A DNA stretch of 64,000 bases from Emiliania huxleyi CCMP1516 (taxonomy: Eukaryota > Haptophyta > Isochrysidales > Noelaerhabdaceae), in NCBI RefSeq assembly GCF_000372725.1, contig NW_005202113.1, forward strand, positions 195,891-259,890, read 5' to 3'. Shown here piece by piece: positions 10,449-20,000 of this stretch (its first letter is position 1; each line of letters opens with the position of its first letter). The notes beneath the pieces were generated by a model. It made no database searches, was not told where the DNA came from, and saw only the letters and a program-made list of their open reading frames with translations. A program made the position numbers and the translations under genes.

Positions 10449-10777
10449 GACCCCGTGCCGCGCCTTCGTCCCCACTTGTCTCCGCTTGACACTGTGCATC
10501 TCCCATGCCCCTCTTGCCTCTTCCCGTTCGCCCGTGCATCTCTCTTCATGCGTGCCCCTCCGCGCTCCGGGCGCTCCGGCGAGCGCCCGTTACGCCTTGT
10601 CAACGAAACGTGTACCGCGCTACCGTGTGCGTCTGTGGTCTGTAGAGACTGTACCGTGCTCCGTGGGTAGTGTTGTCAAGACGATCTGCCGCGAAGTTAC
10701 CCGGGGGGAAACACCCCCCCCATCCTATGTTTGACATAGGTCCGGCATATCTCAGATAATTGCTTCGTAGAGTCGTC
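10449..10777. other. tail-to-tail intergenic spacer
   Basis: About 330 bp between the 3' ends of the dysferlin-domain gene (+) and the DWNN gene (-). It should hold both 3' UTRs. Nothing else is visible apart from a short inverted CCTATGT/ACATAGG motif at about 10724-10740. Confidence 0.5.
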
Positions 10778-11578
10778 TCAGGCTTCCTCTCGTGGCCTCT
10801 TGCGCTCCCCGCCCTCCACTTTTACCACCACTGCTGACTCATCCGGCGGAGGTCGCGTCGGCGGTGCGGGCGGCGTGGTCGAGACCGCGGGAGCCCCGCC
10901 AGCCGTCGTCGCCACGGCAGGGGGCTCGGCGGCCGACTCCTCTCCATCCTTCCTGCGAGCCGCTGCGACCGCCTCTCGCAGTAGCCGGTTGGGTATCGTG
11001 CGGACAGATGCAGCTGCGGTATTGCACTCGGGGCAGGCGCCGCGCATGCGCAGCGCGTCCTGTAGCGCGCCCTGCGAGAAGGAGGTGCCGCAGCATGTGG
11101 TGATGACGGCGTCTTCGAAGAGTCGGCCCGTGAGCGGGCAGATCAGCTTGGAGGCGTACCGGCCGGCGGTCCGCGCCACGGCGCGCGTCTCCTCCTCGAG
11201 CGGCGGTGCGGCGGGCGCCCCGGCAAGCGAGGGCCCGCCGGCGGACCCTGGCGGCGGCGAGCCTTCGTCACGCCCGTCGCCGTCGAGCGAAAGCTCGCGC
11301 TCCATGATCTTTGACGTGATCGGAGCGCGCCGCTGGGCCGGCACGCGCCTCACGAGCACCGCGACGTTGCGTCCCACGCTCGAGTCGGGCGCGAAGACCT
11401 CCGAGGTCTGCGCGTTGGATATCTCGAGGTCTGACTTGGCCCACATATCCTTGTTAATGCCCTGCGTGCGGATGATCTCAGCCTTGAGGTCGAGGACGCG
11501 GATCGAAGGGCCGTCGAACTGCACCGTATGCACCGCCGTCTGGCTCTTGAACTTGTACTGCACCGTGCTGCGGGCCAT
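10778..11578 (-). CDS. DWNN-RING protein (RBBP6/Mpe1-like)
   Basis: A single exon of 266 residues with an ATG at 11578. The N-terminus (STVQYKFKSQ, TVQFDGPSIRVLDLKAEI, LEISNAQTSEVF, VLVRRVP) is a clear DWNN ubiquitin-like domain, residues ~4-80. A U-box-like RING follows at ~145-205 (LICPLTGRLFEDAVITTCCG then CPECN and IPNRLLREAV). In RBBP6/Mpe1 a CCHC zinc knuckle lies between these domains; none is visible here, where the linker is Gly/Pro/Ala-rich. RBBP6/Mpe1 works in pre-mRNA 3'-end cleavage as an E3-like factor, and this is probably the local counterpart. The tail is basic (KRPREE). Loss of the knuckle, or its presence in an unrecognised exon, is the open point. Confidence 0.88.
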   Translation of the reverse strand: MARSTVQYKFKSQTAVHTVQFDGPSIRVLDLKAEIIRTQGINKDMWAKSDLEISNAQTSEVFAPDSSVGRNVAVLVRRVPAQRRAPITSKIMERELSLDGDGRDEGSPPPGSAGGPSLAGAPAAPPLEEETRAVARTAGRYASKLICPLTGRLFEDAVITTCCGTSFSQGALQDALRMRGACPECNTAAASVRTIPNRLLREAVAAARRKDGEESAAEPPAVATTAGGAPAVSTTPPAPPTRPPPDESAVVVKVEGGERKRPREEA

Positions 11579-11937
11579 ATCGCGGGTGTCGCTATATATG
11601 AGGCTCGCAGGATCCGCTCAGGACCTGGCGCGCGAGCGAAACCGAGATCAGCCGGCTGCGGCGCTTTGCCTTTGGCCGCACCTCAAAAAAATGCGTTGCG
11701 CATCAACGGGTGTCCCAAGTGCTCGGGTTCGCGGGAGCCTCCGTGGTCAGCGCTGGCAGACTTTTTGCTCATGTGGAGATTTATCCGCGGCCCGCGTACT
11801 CGATACACGCTTAGCTGTAAGACTTAAATCGCACACCGCCCCAGTCGAGGAACACTCGCCTGGACACAAACACCAAAGAGCGGCAAAACAACAACCCAAA
11901 GAGAACTCAGCGCGCCCATCCCCAGGACCCATGCCGA
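11579..11937. other. intergenic spacer upstream of the DWNN gene
   Basis: About 360 bp between the DWNN start and the stop of the kringle/LNR gene, both on the minus strand. No gene or repeat is seen; it should contain the DWNN promoter. Confidence 0.4.
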
Positions 11938-13824
11938 TCATGCCGTCTCCGGCTCGACGGGCTTGATCTCCACGCCAGTGCCGAGCACGCCGTCGTCATG
12001 CCCACCGTACTGCGTGAAGCCACCCGTCTTGAGGGCCTTCTTGTGCTGCAGCCGACGGCAGTAGAGCAGCGTCAGAATGGCGGCGAGGCCGAGGAGGAAG
12101 GCGCCGAAGATCTCGATCTTGGCTGCGTTGCCCTCCACCGCGGGCGGTGGCGGCGGCGGCGGCGGGTGGAGGCAGGCCGTCGACGACACCTCGCCGACGT
12201 CGCAGTACTCCCAGCGAACCCCCGCGTCCGCGTCGGCGACGTAGCACCACGGGTGAGCCTCGCGGTCGGGGTTGCGGCAGTAGTTGTGGCCGCCCAGGCC
12301 GGAGACCGGGTAGTGCTGCGCGGTTCTCGTGTGCTGCTGTGGCGACTGGTCCGACCAGAACTGGCAAGCGAGGCCGCTGGTGGTGGTGGCGACGGTGCCA
12401 CGGTAGTCCGCGCCGTCGGGCGACTCGTAGCACTCGGTGTGCTCGTGGAAGCAGTCGGCAGCATCGAAGCCGCACGCCTCGACATTGCACGCGGCATCGC
12501 ACTCGCCGTCGCCGATCGACGTCGGAAGGCAGAAGTCGGCACACGGCGTCTCGTCTTTCTTGAGGCAGTCGTGCTTGTCCCACTGGCACGACTCGCGGAA
12601 GCAGGCCTCGTCGCAGTAGTGGTCGCCGATCCACTCGGGCTTGCAGTCCGCGGGACAGATATTTACGGGGGCGGCGCCTTCTTCAGACCATGCCTTGCAG
12701 TCGCCGCGATCAAAGTAGCACGCCTCCACGTTGCACTCCTCGTCGCACGTCCCGTCGCCGAGGCTGGTCCACGCGCAGCCCTCTGCGCAAACCGTCGGTT
12801 GCAGCTCACCGTCCGCGCCCTCGCCGTAGACGATGATGGAGAAGGAGGAGTCCTCGTCGTAGGCGAGGACGGAGAGGTGGAGCGTGCACGCCGCCTCGGG
12901 GCCCGCCGCGCCGCAGAAGAGGTACGTGTCGCGCCCGAGCGTCCACTCCTCCACGCCGTACGAGTCGGAAAGGAAGGTGTAGTTTCCGCCGGTGGGGAAG
13001 GCGTTGTCGAAGGAGACGTACAGGTCGGGGTCGCCGCTGGTCGGAACGACGACCACGCGGAGCCGCTCCACATCCTTGGGAACCGACACCTCGTAGAACG
13101 TGTACGTGTGCTCCTTCACCTCGCCCGTGACGATGGTGTCGAGCTCGATCGCCGTCGAGGTGTCCTCAAACGAGACGGGGGGGAAATAGTCGTAGTAGTC
13201 CTCGTCGAATCCGTTCCAATTTTCGCCGTACGAGGCAGTGTACTCGCCGTCGCCCTCGCCAGTGGCGTTGACAGTGCCCTCCGCCACGTGGGTGCGGTCG
13301 GCGGTGGAGTGGTTGGAGTGGTGGTGGGCCGAGCATGAGGGCTCGGGCGGCGGGACCGCGCAGTACGCCCAGCGGGTGTCTGGGTCGGTGGTGTAGCACC
13401 ACGGCCGCGCCTCGCCGTCCGGGTTGCGGCACGAGTTGTGCCCACCGAGCCCCCCGTGCGGGTAGTTGAGGTGGATCCTGTCGTGCCTCTGCGGCATCTG
13501 GTCGGACCACGCCTGGCAAGCGAGGCCGTCCTCGGTCTGGTTGATGGCGCCGCGGTAGTCGGAGCCGTCCGCCTGGGTGTAGCAGTCGCCGTACCCGTGG
13601 AAGCAGTCCGATTTGTCCCACTCGCACGCGGGGTTGTTGCAGTCCGCGTCGCACTCACCGTCACCAAGGTACGAGGTTGGGCAGTGGAAGGCGCAGGTGT
13701 CCTCAGCGTAGTCGTAGTAGGCGTAGGAATACGTGTCCCAGTCGTTGGTGACGTCGCCGCTGGCCGCCTCCTCGCTGCCGCGCGCGGCGGAGATCGCGCA
13801 GAGGAGCAGCGCGCGGATAAGCAT
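11938..13824 (-). CDS. kringle/LNR/PPC single-pass membrane protein
   Basis: A single exon of 628 residues from the ATG at 13824, chosen because it begins a signal peptide (MLIRALLLCAISAARG). Upstream codons are open but look non-coding. Order: Lin-12/Notch repeat ~44-74 (YLGDGECDADCNN), kringle ~81-163 (GLGGHNSCRNPDGEARPWCY), a PPC-like beta domain with SGDPDLYVSF, three more LNRs (SLGDGTCDEECN, WIGDHYCDEAC, SIGDGECDAACN), a second kringle (GLGGHNYCRNPDREAHPWCY), a proline run, one transmembrane helix (IFGAFLLGLAAILTLLYC) and a ~35-residue tail. All modules are extracellular and disulphide- or calcium-dependent in animals. It is probably a cell-surface adhesion or sensing protein. No catalytic domain is present, and the ligand is unknown. 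Confidence 0.85.
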   Translation of the reverse strand: MLIRALLLCAISAARGSEEAASGDVTNDWDTYSYAYYDYAEDTCAFHCPTSYLGDGECDADCNNPACEWDKSDCFHGYGDCYTQADGSDYRGAINQTEDGLACQAWSDQMPQRHDRIHLNYPHGGLGGHNSCRNPDGEARPWCYTTDPDTRWAYCAVPPPEPSCSAHHHSNHSTADRTHVAEGTVNATGEGDGEYTASYGENWNGFDEDYYDYFPPVSFEDTSTAIELDTIVTGEVKEHTYTFYEVSVPKDVERLRVVVVPTSGDPDLYVSFDNAFPTGGNYTFLSDSYGVEEWTLGRDTYLFCGAAGPEAACTLHLSVLAYDEDSSFSIIVYGEGADGELQPTVCAEGCAWTSLGDGTCDEECNVEACYFDRGDCKAWSEEGAAPVNICPADCKPEWIGDHYCDEACFRESCQWDKHDCLKKDETPCADFCLPTSIGDGECDAACNVEACGFDAADCFHEHTECYESPDGADYRGTVATTTSGLACQFWSDQSPQQHTRTAQHYPVSGLGGHNYCRNPDREAHPWCYVADADAGVRWEYCDVGEVSSTACLHPPPPPPPPAVEGNAAKIEIFGAFLLGLAAILTLLYCRRLQHKKALKTGGFTQYGGHDDGVLGTGVEIKPVEPETA

Positions 13825-14188
13825 ATACGCGACGCGTGTGGTGTATGCGTGTCCTCGTCTCTTTGCCGCCACGTTCTGACCGTTGTCTTCCTTGCGCGTC
13901 GCCGCACGCACGCGGCTTTTAGTTTTTACTGCTTTTCGTTTCAGGAAGCAGGCGTCGGCGGCCGCGCTCTTCACGTAAACGCACAACCCCGGGCCCCGAA
14001 ATCGCACAGTGATGACAGTGACATGCAACACGGGGTCCGAGGGAAGGCGAGCAAAAACCTTATCGCGCGCGCTAGACGCCGACTCGGAGGCCGCACCGGT
14101 CAGGCGCGCAGCCGGAGAGCACACAAAAACACACCACGCGCCAAAAGCGCTCTTCACCGTTTGTCCGGCCCATCACAACCCGACGGAC
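13825..14188. promoter_or_regulatory. divergent promoter region
   Basis: 364 bp separate the start codons of the kringle/LNR gene (-) and the Ldh2-type gene (+). Both 5' UTRs and promoters must lie here. No TATA element or obvious operator is seen; shared control is an inference from spacing only. Confidence 0.45.
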
Positions 14189-16255
14189 ATGCCGTCGCCG
14201 CAACACCACCACTCCCTCTTCGCCCTCGGCCTGGGCCTCGCCCTCGGCCTGGCGCTGCCGCACGTGCTTCGCCTTCGGAGGCGGCGCGGCCTCGGCGGCA
14301 GCACCGTCAAGGCCGGCCTGACCGACACTCGCGCGGTGCGGCTGCCAAGGCGCGTGCTGACTGACTTCCTCGCCGCGTGCTTCACCGCGGCGGGCGCTGC
14401 GCCGGCCCACGCCGCGCAAGCGGCAGACGTGCTGGCCTACGCCGACTCGCGCGGCATCCCGTCGCACGGCGCCAACCGCGCCGACACGTACGCCAACGAG
14501 ATTGAGGCGAAGCTCGTCGACGGCGTTGCGAGCCCGGTCGTGGAGCGGAGCTCGGGGTGCACAGCTGTGATCGATGGCCGGAATGCGCTCGGCGCTGTCG
14601 TGTGCAACCTCGCGATGGAGACGGCCCTGCGGCTGGCAAAGGAGCACGGCGTCGGCGTCGTCGCCGCCCGCAACTCGAACCACTTTGGGGCGGCGGGCTA
14701 CTGGGCGAACCAGGCGCCTCCCCAGGCCCGGCCTGAGGCCTCCACATCTCGGCTAGATCTCGGCCTCACCTCGGCCATGTCTCAGGCGCTCTCCGCCGGC
14801 ATGATCGGGCTGTCCTTCACAAACACGGCGCCCTTTGCGGCGGCGACCGGCGGCTGCACCCGTGCCGTCGGCGCGAGCCCCTCCTGCTGCTCTGCTCATG
14901 CACGAGCGAATAAACTAGGAATGGACGAGTGCGCATGAGGTAGGCACCAACCCTCTCTGCTGCTTCGCGCCCGCCGCAGGGGGCATCGTCGACACGCTCG
15001 GACTGAGGCACGCCCTTCCCTCTGCCACCAGTCTGGTACTCAAGCTGCAGGCGACTCGTTCCAGCTCGACATGGCGACGACGGTGGTGCCGGTGGGCAAG
15101 GTGGAGGTGATGCACCGGAGCGGGCACGTAGATGCAGGATGTGGGCGCTCGTGGCGTGTACATGTCGGCGCCAATCTCGCAGGATCGGGCAGCGGATCCC
15201 TACTCATGCTAGTGTTGCTGTTAATGGGTAGGATCGGGCAGCGGATCCCTACTCATGCTAGTGTTGCTGTTACTGGGTAGGATCGGGCAGCGGATCCCTA
15301 CTCATGCTAGTGTTGCTGTTACTGGGTACGATCGGGCAGCGGATCCCTACTCATGCTAGTGTTGCTGTTACTGGGTAGGATCGGGCAGCGGATCCCTACT
15401 CATGCTAGTGTTGCTGTTACTGGGTAGGATCGGGCAGCGGATCCCTACTCATGCTAGTGTTGCTGTTACTGGGTAGGATCGGGCAGCGGATCCCGGCCGG
15501 CTGGGCCGTCGACCGGAGCGGGAGAGACACCACCGACCCGGCGGAGGAGCGAGATCACGCGAGATCACGCGAGATTGCGCGAGGTCAGACGACACGCGGT
15601 GTGCTTCCCGCTTCACCGTCCTGCCCCCCTCCCCTCCGACCAACGACTAGCCCTTCCGACTCCTCCGTCCTGACTCCTCCCTCTGGCTCCCCCCCCTCGC
15701 CCCCTCATCCCTCACCCCTCCAGGTGGTGCAGCACGGCGCGCTCCACCCGCTCGGAGGCGGAGAGGAGACGGCGGGCTACAAGGGGTACGGCCTCGGCAT
15801 GCTCGTCGAGCTGCTCAGCGCGGTGCTGCCGGGCTGCGCCGACGTCGCAGCCTGCCGTGCGGCCGAGGACATTTCCAGGACACGTCCGCGGCACGCGTCC
15901 CCGGCGTGTCCTGTAGGTCGGCCCCGCAGTACAGCCGTGGACACTCTCCCGCGAGCGGCCGAACGGGTACGGCCACTGCTTCGTCGTCCTCGACCCGAAG
16001 CGCTTCACACCTGGCTTTGGGGGACAGCTGCGCGAGTACCTGGCGGCGATGCGCTGCCTGCCCGGCGCCGTGCGCTGCCCTGGCGACCCCGAGAAGGCGT
16101 GCGAGGAGGAGGCGCGAGCGCGAGGCGTGGTGCTGCACGAAGGCACCGCCACGGCACTCAAGGCGCTGGCCGGACGCTACGGCGTCGAGACGCCGCCCGA
16201 GTTCGCCGCGCTCGACGCGTCGCGGAGCAAGCCGTCGCTGTACGCCCAGGCTTGA
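14189..16255 (+). CDS. Ldh2-type malate/L-lactate dehydrogenase, membrane-anchored
   Basis: Seven exons: 14189-14713, 14786-14870, 14944-14982, 15051-15127, 15487-15540, 15724-15856, 15930-16255; 412 residues. Each join was set by frame plus the family motifs: SRGIPSHGANR, ARNSNHFGAAGYWA, GLSFTNTAPF, GTNPLCCFAP, FQLDMATTVVPVGKVEV, PAGWAVD, LGGGEETAGYKGYG and NGYGHCFVVLDP. Introns 1, 2, 3 and 5 are GC-AG; 4 and 6 are GT-AG. The end of exon 5 is the least certain. The family oxidises 2-hydroxyacids (malate, lactate, ureidoglycolate, 2,3-diketogulonate type) with NAD(P). The catalytic His region (SHG, NSNHFG) is intact. An N-terminal hydrophobic helix followed by RRRR suggests a signal anchor or organelle targeting. 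Intron 4 is a minisatellite. Confidence 0.85.
15182..15494 (+). repeat. 49-bp minisatellite filling intron 4 of the Ldh2-type gene
   Basis: Six full 49-bp units starting at 15182, 15231, 15280, 15329, 15378 and 15427, and a seventh partial unit at 15476 that runs into exon 5. Each unit contains GATCGGGCAG|CGGATCC, which in the last copy is the working 3' splice site and the first codons of exon 5. Units are almost identical, so the array is young or homogenised. Confidence 0.92.
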
Positions 16256-16524
16256 GGAAGTTGACTTCTCTCGCCTGCATGTAGGAATCCTAGTCGTTTA
16301 CCCAAACAGTGTGTGGAGAAGTTTACCTTGCCTATAGGTTGCCTTGCGGGTTACCTTCTTTTTGAGACCGATTGAGAGAGAGAGGAACAGAGAATCCCAA
16401 AAATATTTTCTGACGGTCATATTTGGCAAATTTTCTGTGCATTCTCGTGGAGAGAGAAGATCGTGAAGAGATCCCTCAGCGCCTCACTCACTCTCACACC
16501 GCGCACACACGAAGCGACACAAGA
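16256..16524. other. spacer between the dehydrogenase and the transposon
   Basis: About 270 bp, less GC-rich than its surroundings, with GAGAGA and CACACA runs. It should contain the dehydrogenase 3' UTR; no gene is seen. Confidence 0.4.
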
Positions 16525-16530
16525 TCGTGC
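16525..16530. repeat. left target-site duplication TCGTGC
   Basis: Hexamer directly abutting the left inverted repeat; its identical partner at 22763-22768 abuts the right one. A 6-bp chance match is possible (about 1 in 4096), but the exact abutment on both sides makes this a convincing duplication. Confidence 0.75.
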
Positions 16531-16849
16531 CACTATGTCAAAACTACAGGGGTAGGCAATGAAACGGAGCTTTGCGCCCTTTCCCACCCGCCGGGGGGGC
16601 ACCCAGGCCGGCCACCTGATCGGTAGTGGTGGACGGGAGGCGCGAACAGCGCCATCTTGGGGTCTACACGCCGACCAGTGCTCCCGTCAGTGACCAGGAA
16701 GAGGGGCTGCGTGGCCTTCTCAGCCGCCGGCCGCGCGTCCGTGTGGTCTACAGTTAACGAACCACGAGCCCTGCTTCCGTTTTAACACAAATTGGGTGGC
16801 GAACTCGGCGCCCATAGCTCTGGCTCGAGTTTTAGCGATTATGTCGCGA

Positions 16850-16921
16850 AACGCATTAGCCGCTACATCGAAATTGCCGAGGTAGCCGAAATCACAGCTT
16901 CCGCTGTAGCGGCTAATGCGT
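16850..16921. repeat. subterminal inverted repeat of the transposon
   Basis: Arms AACGCATTAGCCGCTACA and its exact reverse complement, 18 bp each, separated by about 36 bp, within the 5' region of the element and upstream of its gene. It could be a transposase-binding or regulatory hairpin. Confidence 0.8.
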
Positions 16922-17094
16922 TCCCCGAGGTCATGATCGTGGGCGGAAAACGAACCGGCACCCCGGCGGGGCACCTTACGGGCTGTGTTAAAACGAGAGC
17001 TAAGGTCCCGATTTCACAGTGGGCCGCAGGAAAAGACACGCGATGAACCCGCACCCATCGAGCTAGCTTCGAGGCGCCTTCAAAGCAGGTCGCA

Positions 17095-20000
17095 ATGGCG
17101 CCGAAGAAGAAGCCTGCACACGGCCGCAAGGCCAAGGGCGTCATGCAAGGCGCTCATCGTCCTCCAAAGGAGGTCTCTGGTGCAGCCGGCTCGCGCGGTC
17201 CGTCTGAGCCCTCGTCACGATCGGAAGCACCACAATACGAGGCTGTCGGCGGCGAGTGGGTGGTGTGCCAAAAGCAGACGCGCAGTCAGCGAGCTGAAGC
17301 CGCTCAAAAGGCCTCTCGCGCGTCTACCGTCCAAAAGGCGCGGCTGCCCGCCGCAGCCGCCGCCTCCAAGGCTGGGCAGACCGCCTCCGCTTGCGTTCGC
17401 CAACCCGGCTACGGCAAAGGTCGGTCACCCGCGACCGCCACAGGCGCCAGGACGGCGCAGCGGCCTCGCCTTGAGGACTCGCAGCTGACTAGCGCCGCTG
17501 GCGTCGCGACGGGTAGCCTCAGCGTGCAGCTGGCGGAGGCTGCGGCCGCAGACGCACTCGAGGCCCTCGAGACCGGTGTGCAGACTAGGCAATCTGCGTT
17601 GGCGAGGTCGCAGCTGCTGCGAGCGCAGCGGGCGGAGATTGAGACTGCGCTCGCCAATCTGCGCGAGCTCTGGCAGGAGAAGGAGCGCGACATGCTGCGC
17701 CTGCTCTCCAACCCGCAGGCTGCGTGGGGCACAGATGCCGTCTGGCAGCTGTCCATGGCCGAGTTTGCCTTGGAGACCATGGACGAGAACGCCGTCGCAC
17801 TCAAGCCTCGCCGGCTAGGAATGTGCTTTCGCGCGCTTGCCGAGCAGGCGCGGCACCCCGACGAGATCCCGCGCCTCCGCGGGCTGTACGAGCTGCACGC
17901 CCTCCACGCGGTGCTGCAGCGCAGCCCCAGCCTCCAGCGCGAGCTGCGGGTCCAGCTCGAGCGCTTTAAGCGACAATACTGCTCGTTGCTGCGCGGCGCC
18001 GGACGCTTTCGCACGCTCGAGGTCCTGCCCGGCGAGACGATCCTCGAGCTTATGCGGCGCACTCACGTGGCCATGCTCTCGTGGCGGCCTCCCGGCAGAC
18101 CCGGCGCGGCGGCGTCGACCCTGGCGCTGCCCGCGAGCCGAGCGGGGGGTATCTACCTCCCAGAATGGCGAGAGGAGACGAACGTGCTCTACCATTCGGC
18201 GGCGGGTAAGACCCTCTCGCTGCGTGGCGCGCAGGGCGTCGCCACGGCCTGCTCGAAGCGGTACCTGAAGTCGCTCCCGGAGGCGGAGCGGCCGCAGCAC
18301 GAGAGCCACGAGACGGTCCGCTTGCACGACATGCAGTTCTGGTTCGTGCAGCGCCAGAGAGCTGTGGAGAACTCCTTCTCGAAGCGGCGAAACGTGCTGC
18401 AGTGGGACGAGGTGACGATCAACAAGGTGGCCTGGGTCGTCGTCACGCTGTCGTGCGAGAGGCTGCCGGCGCTGCGTGAGCGCGAGGTGATCGCCACCTT
18501 TAAGCTCCGGCCAGACGCCGATGGCCACAAGAAGACGGGCGTGAACGTCGGCGCGAGCAACGTGCGCGCGGTCAACGAGCTCGGCCTGCCGATCGATCGG
18601 ATCGACTTCTGCGTCTCCGACGGCACCGCCTCCAATGCCAGCTTGACCATTGCGTCGGAGCGGCACAAGGGCGGCGCCTTTGCGCACATCTGGACCTCGA
18701 TGCGTGCGACAAAGCACGTGCTGTGCTTTTTTATCCTCTGCTTGTCCCACGTGATCAACAACGAGGTGAAGAATGTCTGCGAGGCGGCTGGTGCCTGCCG
18801 CCGCGAGCACCTGCTCGCGCACTCGGGCTCCACCAAAAGCGGACGGCATCGCATCCCGGAGGCGCGCCACGCCCGACGTAAGAGGCGCTCACACACCCCT
18901 CCACCGCTTCCCCACGCTCCCTCTGACGCAGCTGCTGGCCGACGTCGTGCTCGCCGTCAAGGAGTCGAAGGGCTGCAAAAACTATGTCCGCGTCTCGGAG
19001 GGGCTGGCGCGTCTCGGCGACATGCCGGGAGGCGTGGACACCCGGTGGCTCTACTGGGTGTACACGTGCATGTGGCTGGCGCCCACGACGCGGCGCCTCG
19101 AGCTGATCGTGTGCTGTCTCTTGCACGAGTGGCTCTGCGCGCAGGGCGACGAGGGGCTCTTTGCCGACGCCGAGCAGACCGACGAGTTCGGTGAGAAGCT
19201 GGCGCTGTCTGGCGCCACGCTGCTCGAGAAGGTGAGCTCGATCAAGGACGCCGCGCGGCGCGAGCTGCTGCTTGAGCTCCTCGACCCGGAGATACGCGTG
19301 TGGCTCTCGTTCCTGGCCATCTACGGCGAGCGGTCGGCCGACCGCTTCCTCAAGTTTACCGAGAACGACGGGCCGGGCGTGGCGTTCAAGGCACCCCGCG
19401 TGCTTCGCCTGCGGCTCGCCTACCTCGACGCGCTCGCCAGCGACAACGACGAGACGCGCGACCTCGAAGGCGGCCGTCCATGGAAGGGCGACTTTGCGCC
19501 GCTGCGAGCAATGGTCGCCAAGAACACGGCGGCGTTCTCGCGCCTGGATGTGCGGGCCATCGTGCGCAAGGCCGCACGCGCTGCTTCTACCTACTTCCGA
19601 CAGCACACGGCAGCGTGGCGGACGAACCCCGCGCTCGTGGCGCTGGGAACTATGGACGAGGAGGGAGAGCATGCTGTTCTCTCGGCGCAGGAGCTGCTGG
19701 CGCTCGCGAAGCAGGGCCGGGGAGGCTTAATCCAGAGCATGCTGCCGCACCTCCCCGACTCGGCCGATGCCACCGAGCTCAGCGCTGCAATCACCAACGC
19801 CACCGAGGGGGTCGGCCTCTGGTTTCAGGACGACGCCCTCGGCGTCTTTAAGCTGCTGGCAAGCTGTAAGCGGCCGACGCAGCTGCGCGACGTGGCGGGC
19901 GGTAGCGACGTCTACGATTCCATCTGGAGCGTCGGCGTCTTTGTGCCGATCAGCAACTTCTTCTCGGAGACGGTCGTCAAGACGCTCTCTCGCGATTTGC

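Noticed and set aside
11998-13338. 446-residue open frame antisense to the kringle/LNR gene
   Set aside because: GC-rich third positions keep the antisense frame open; composition is Val/Arg/Ala with no domain, while the sense strand has many disulphide modules.
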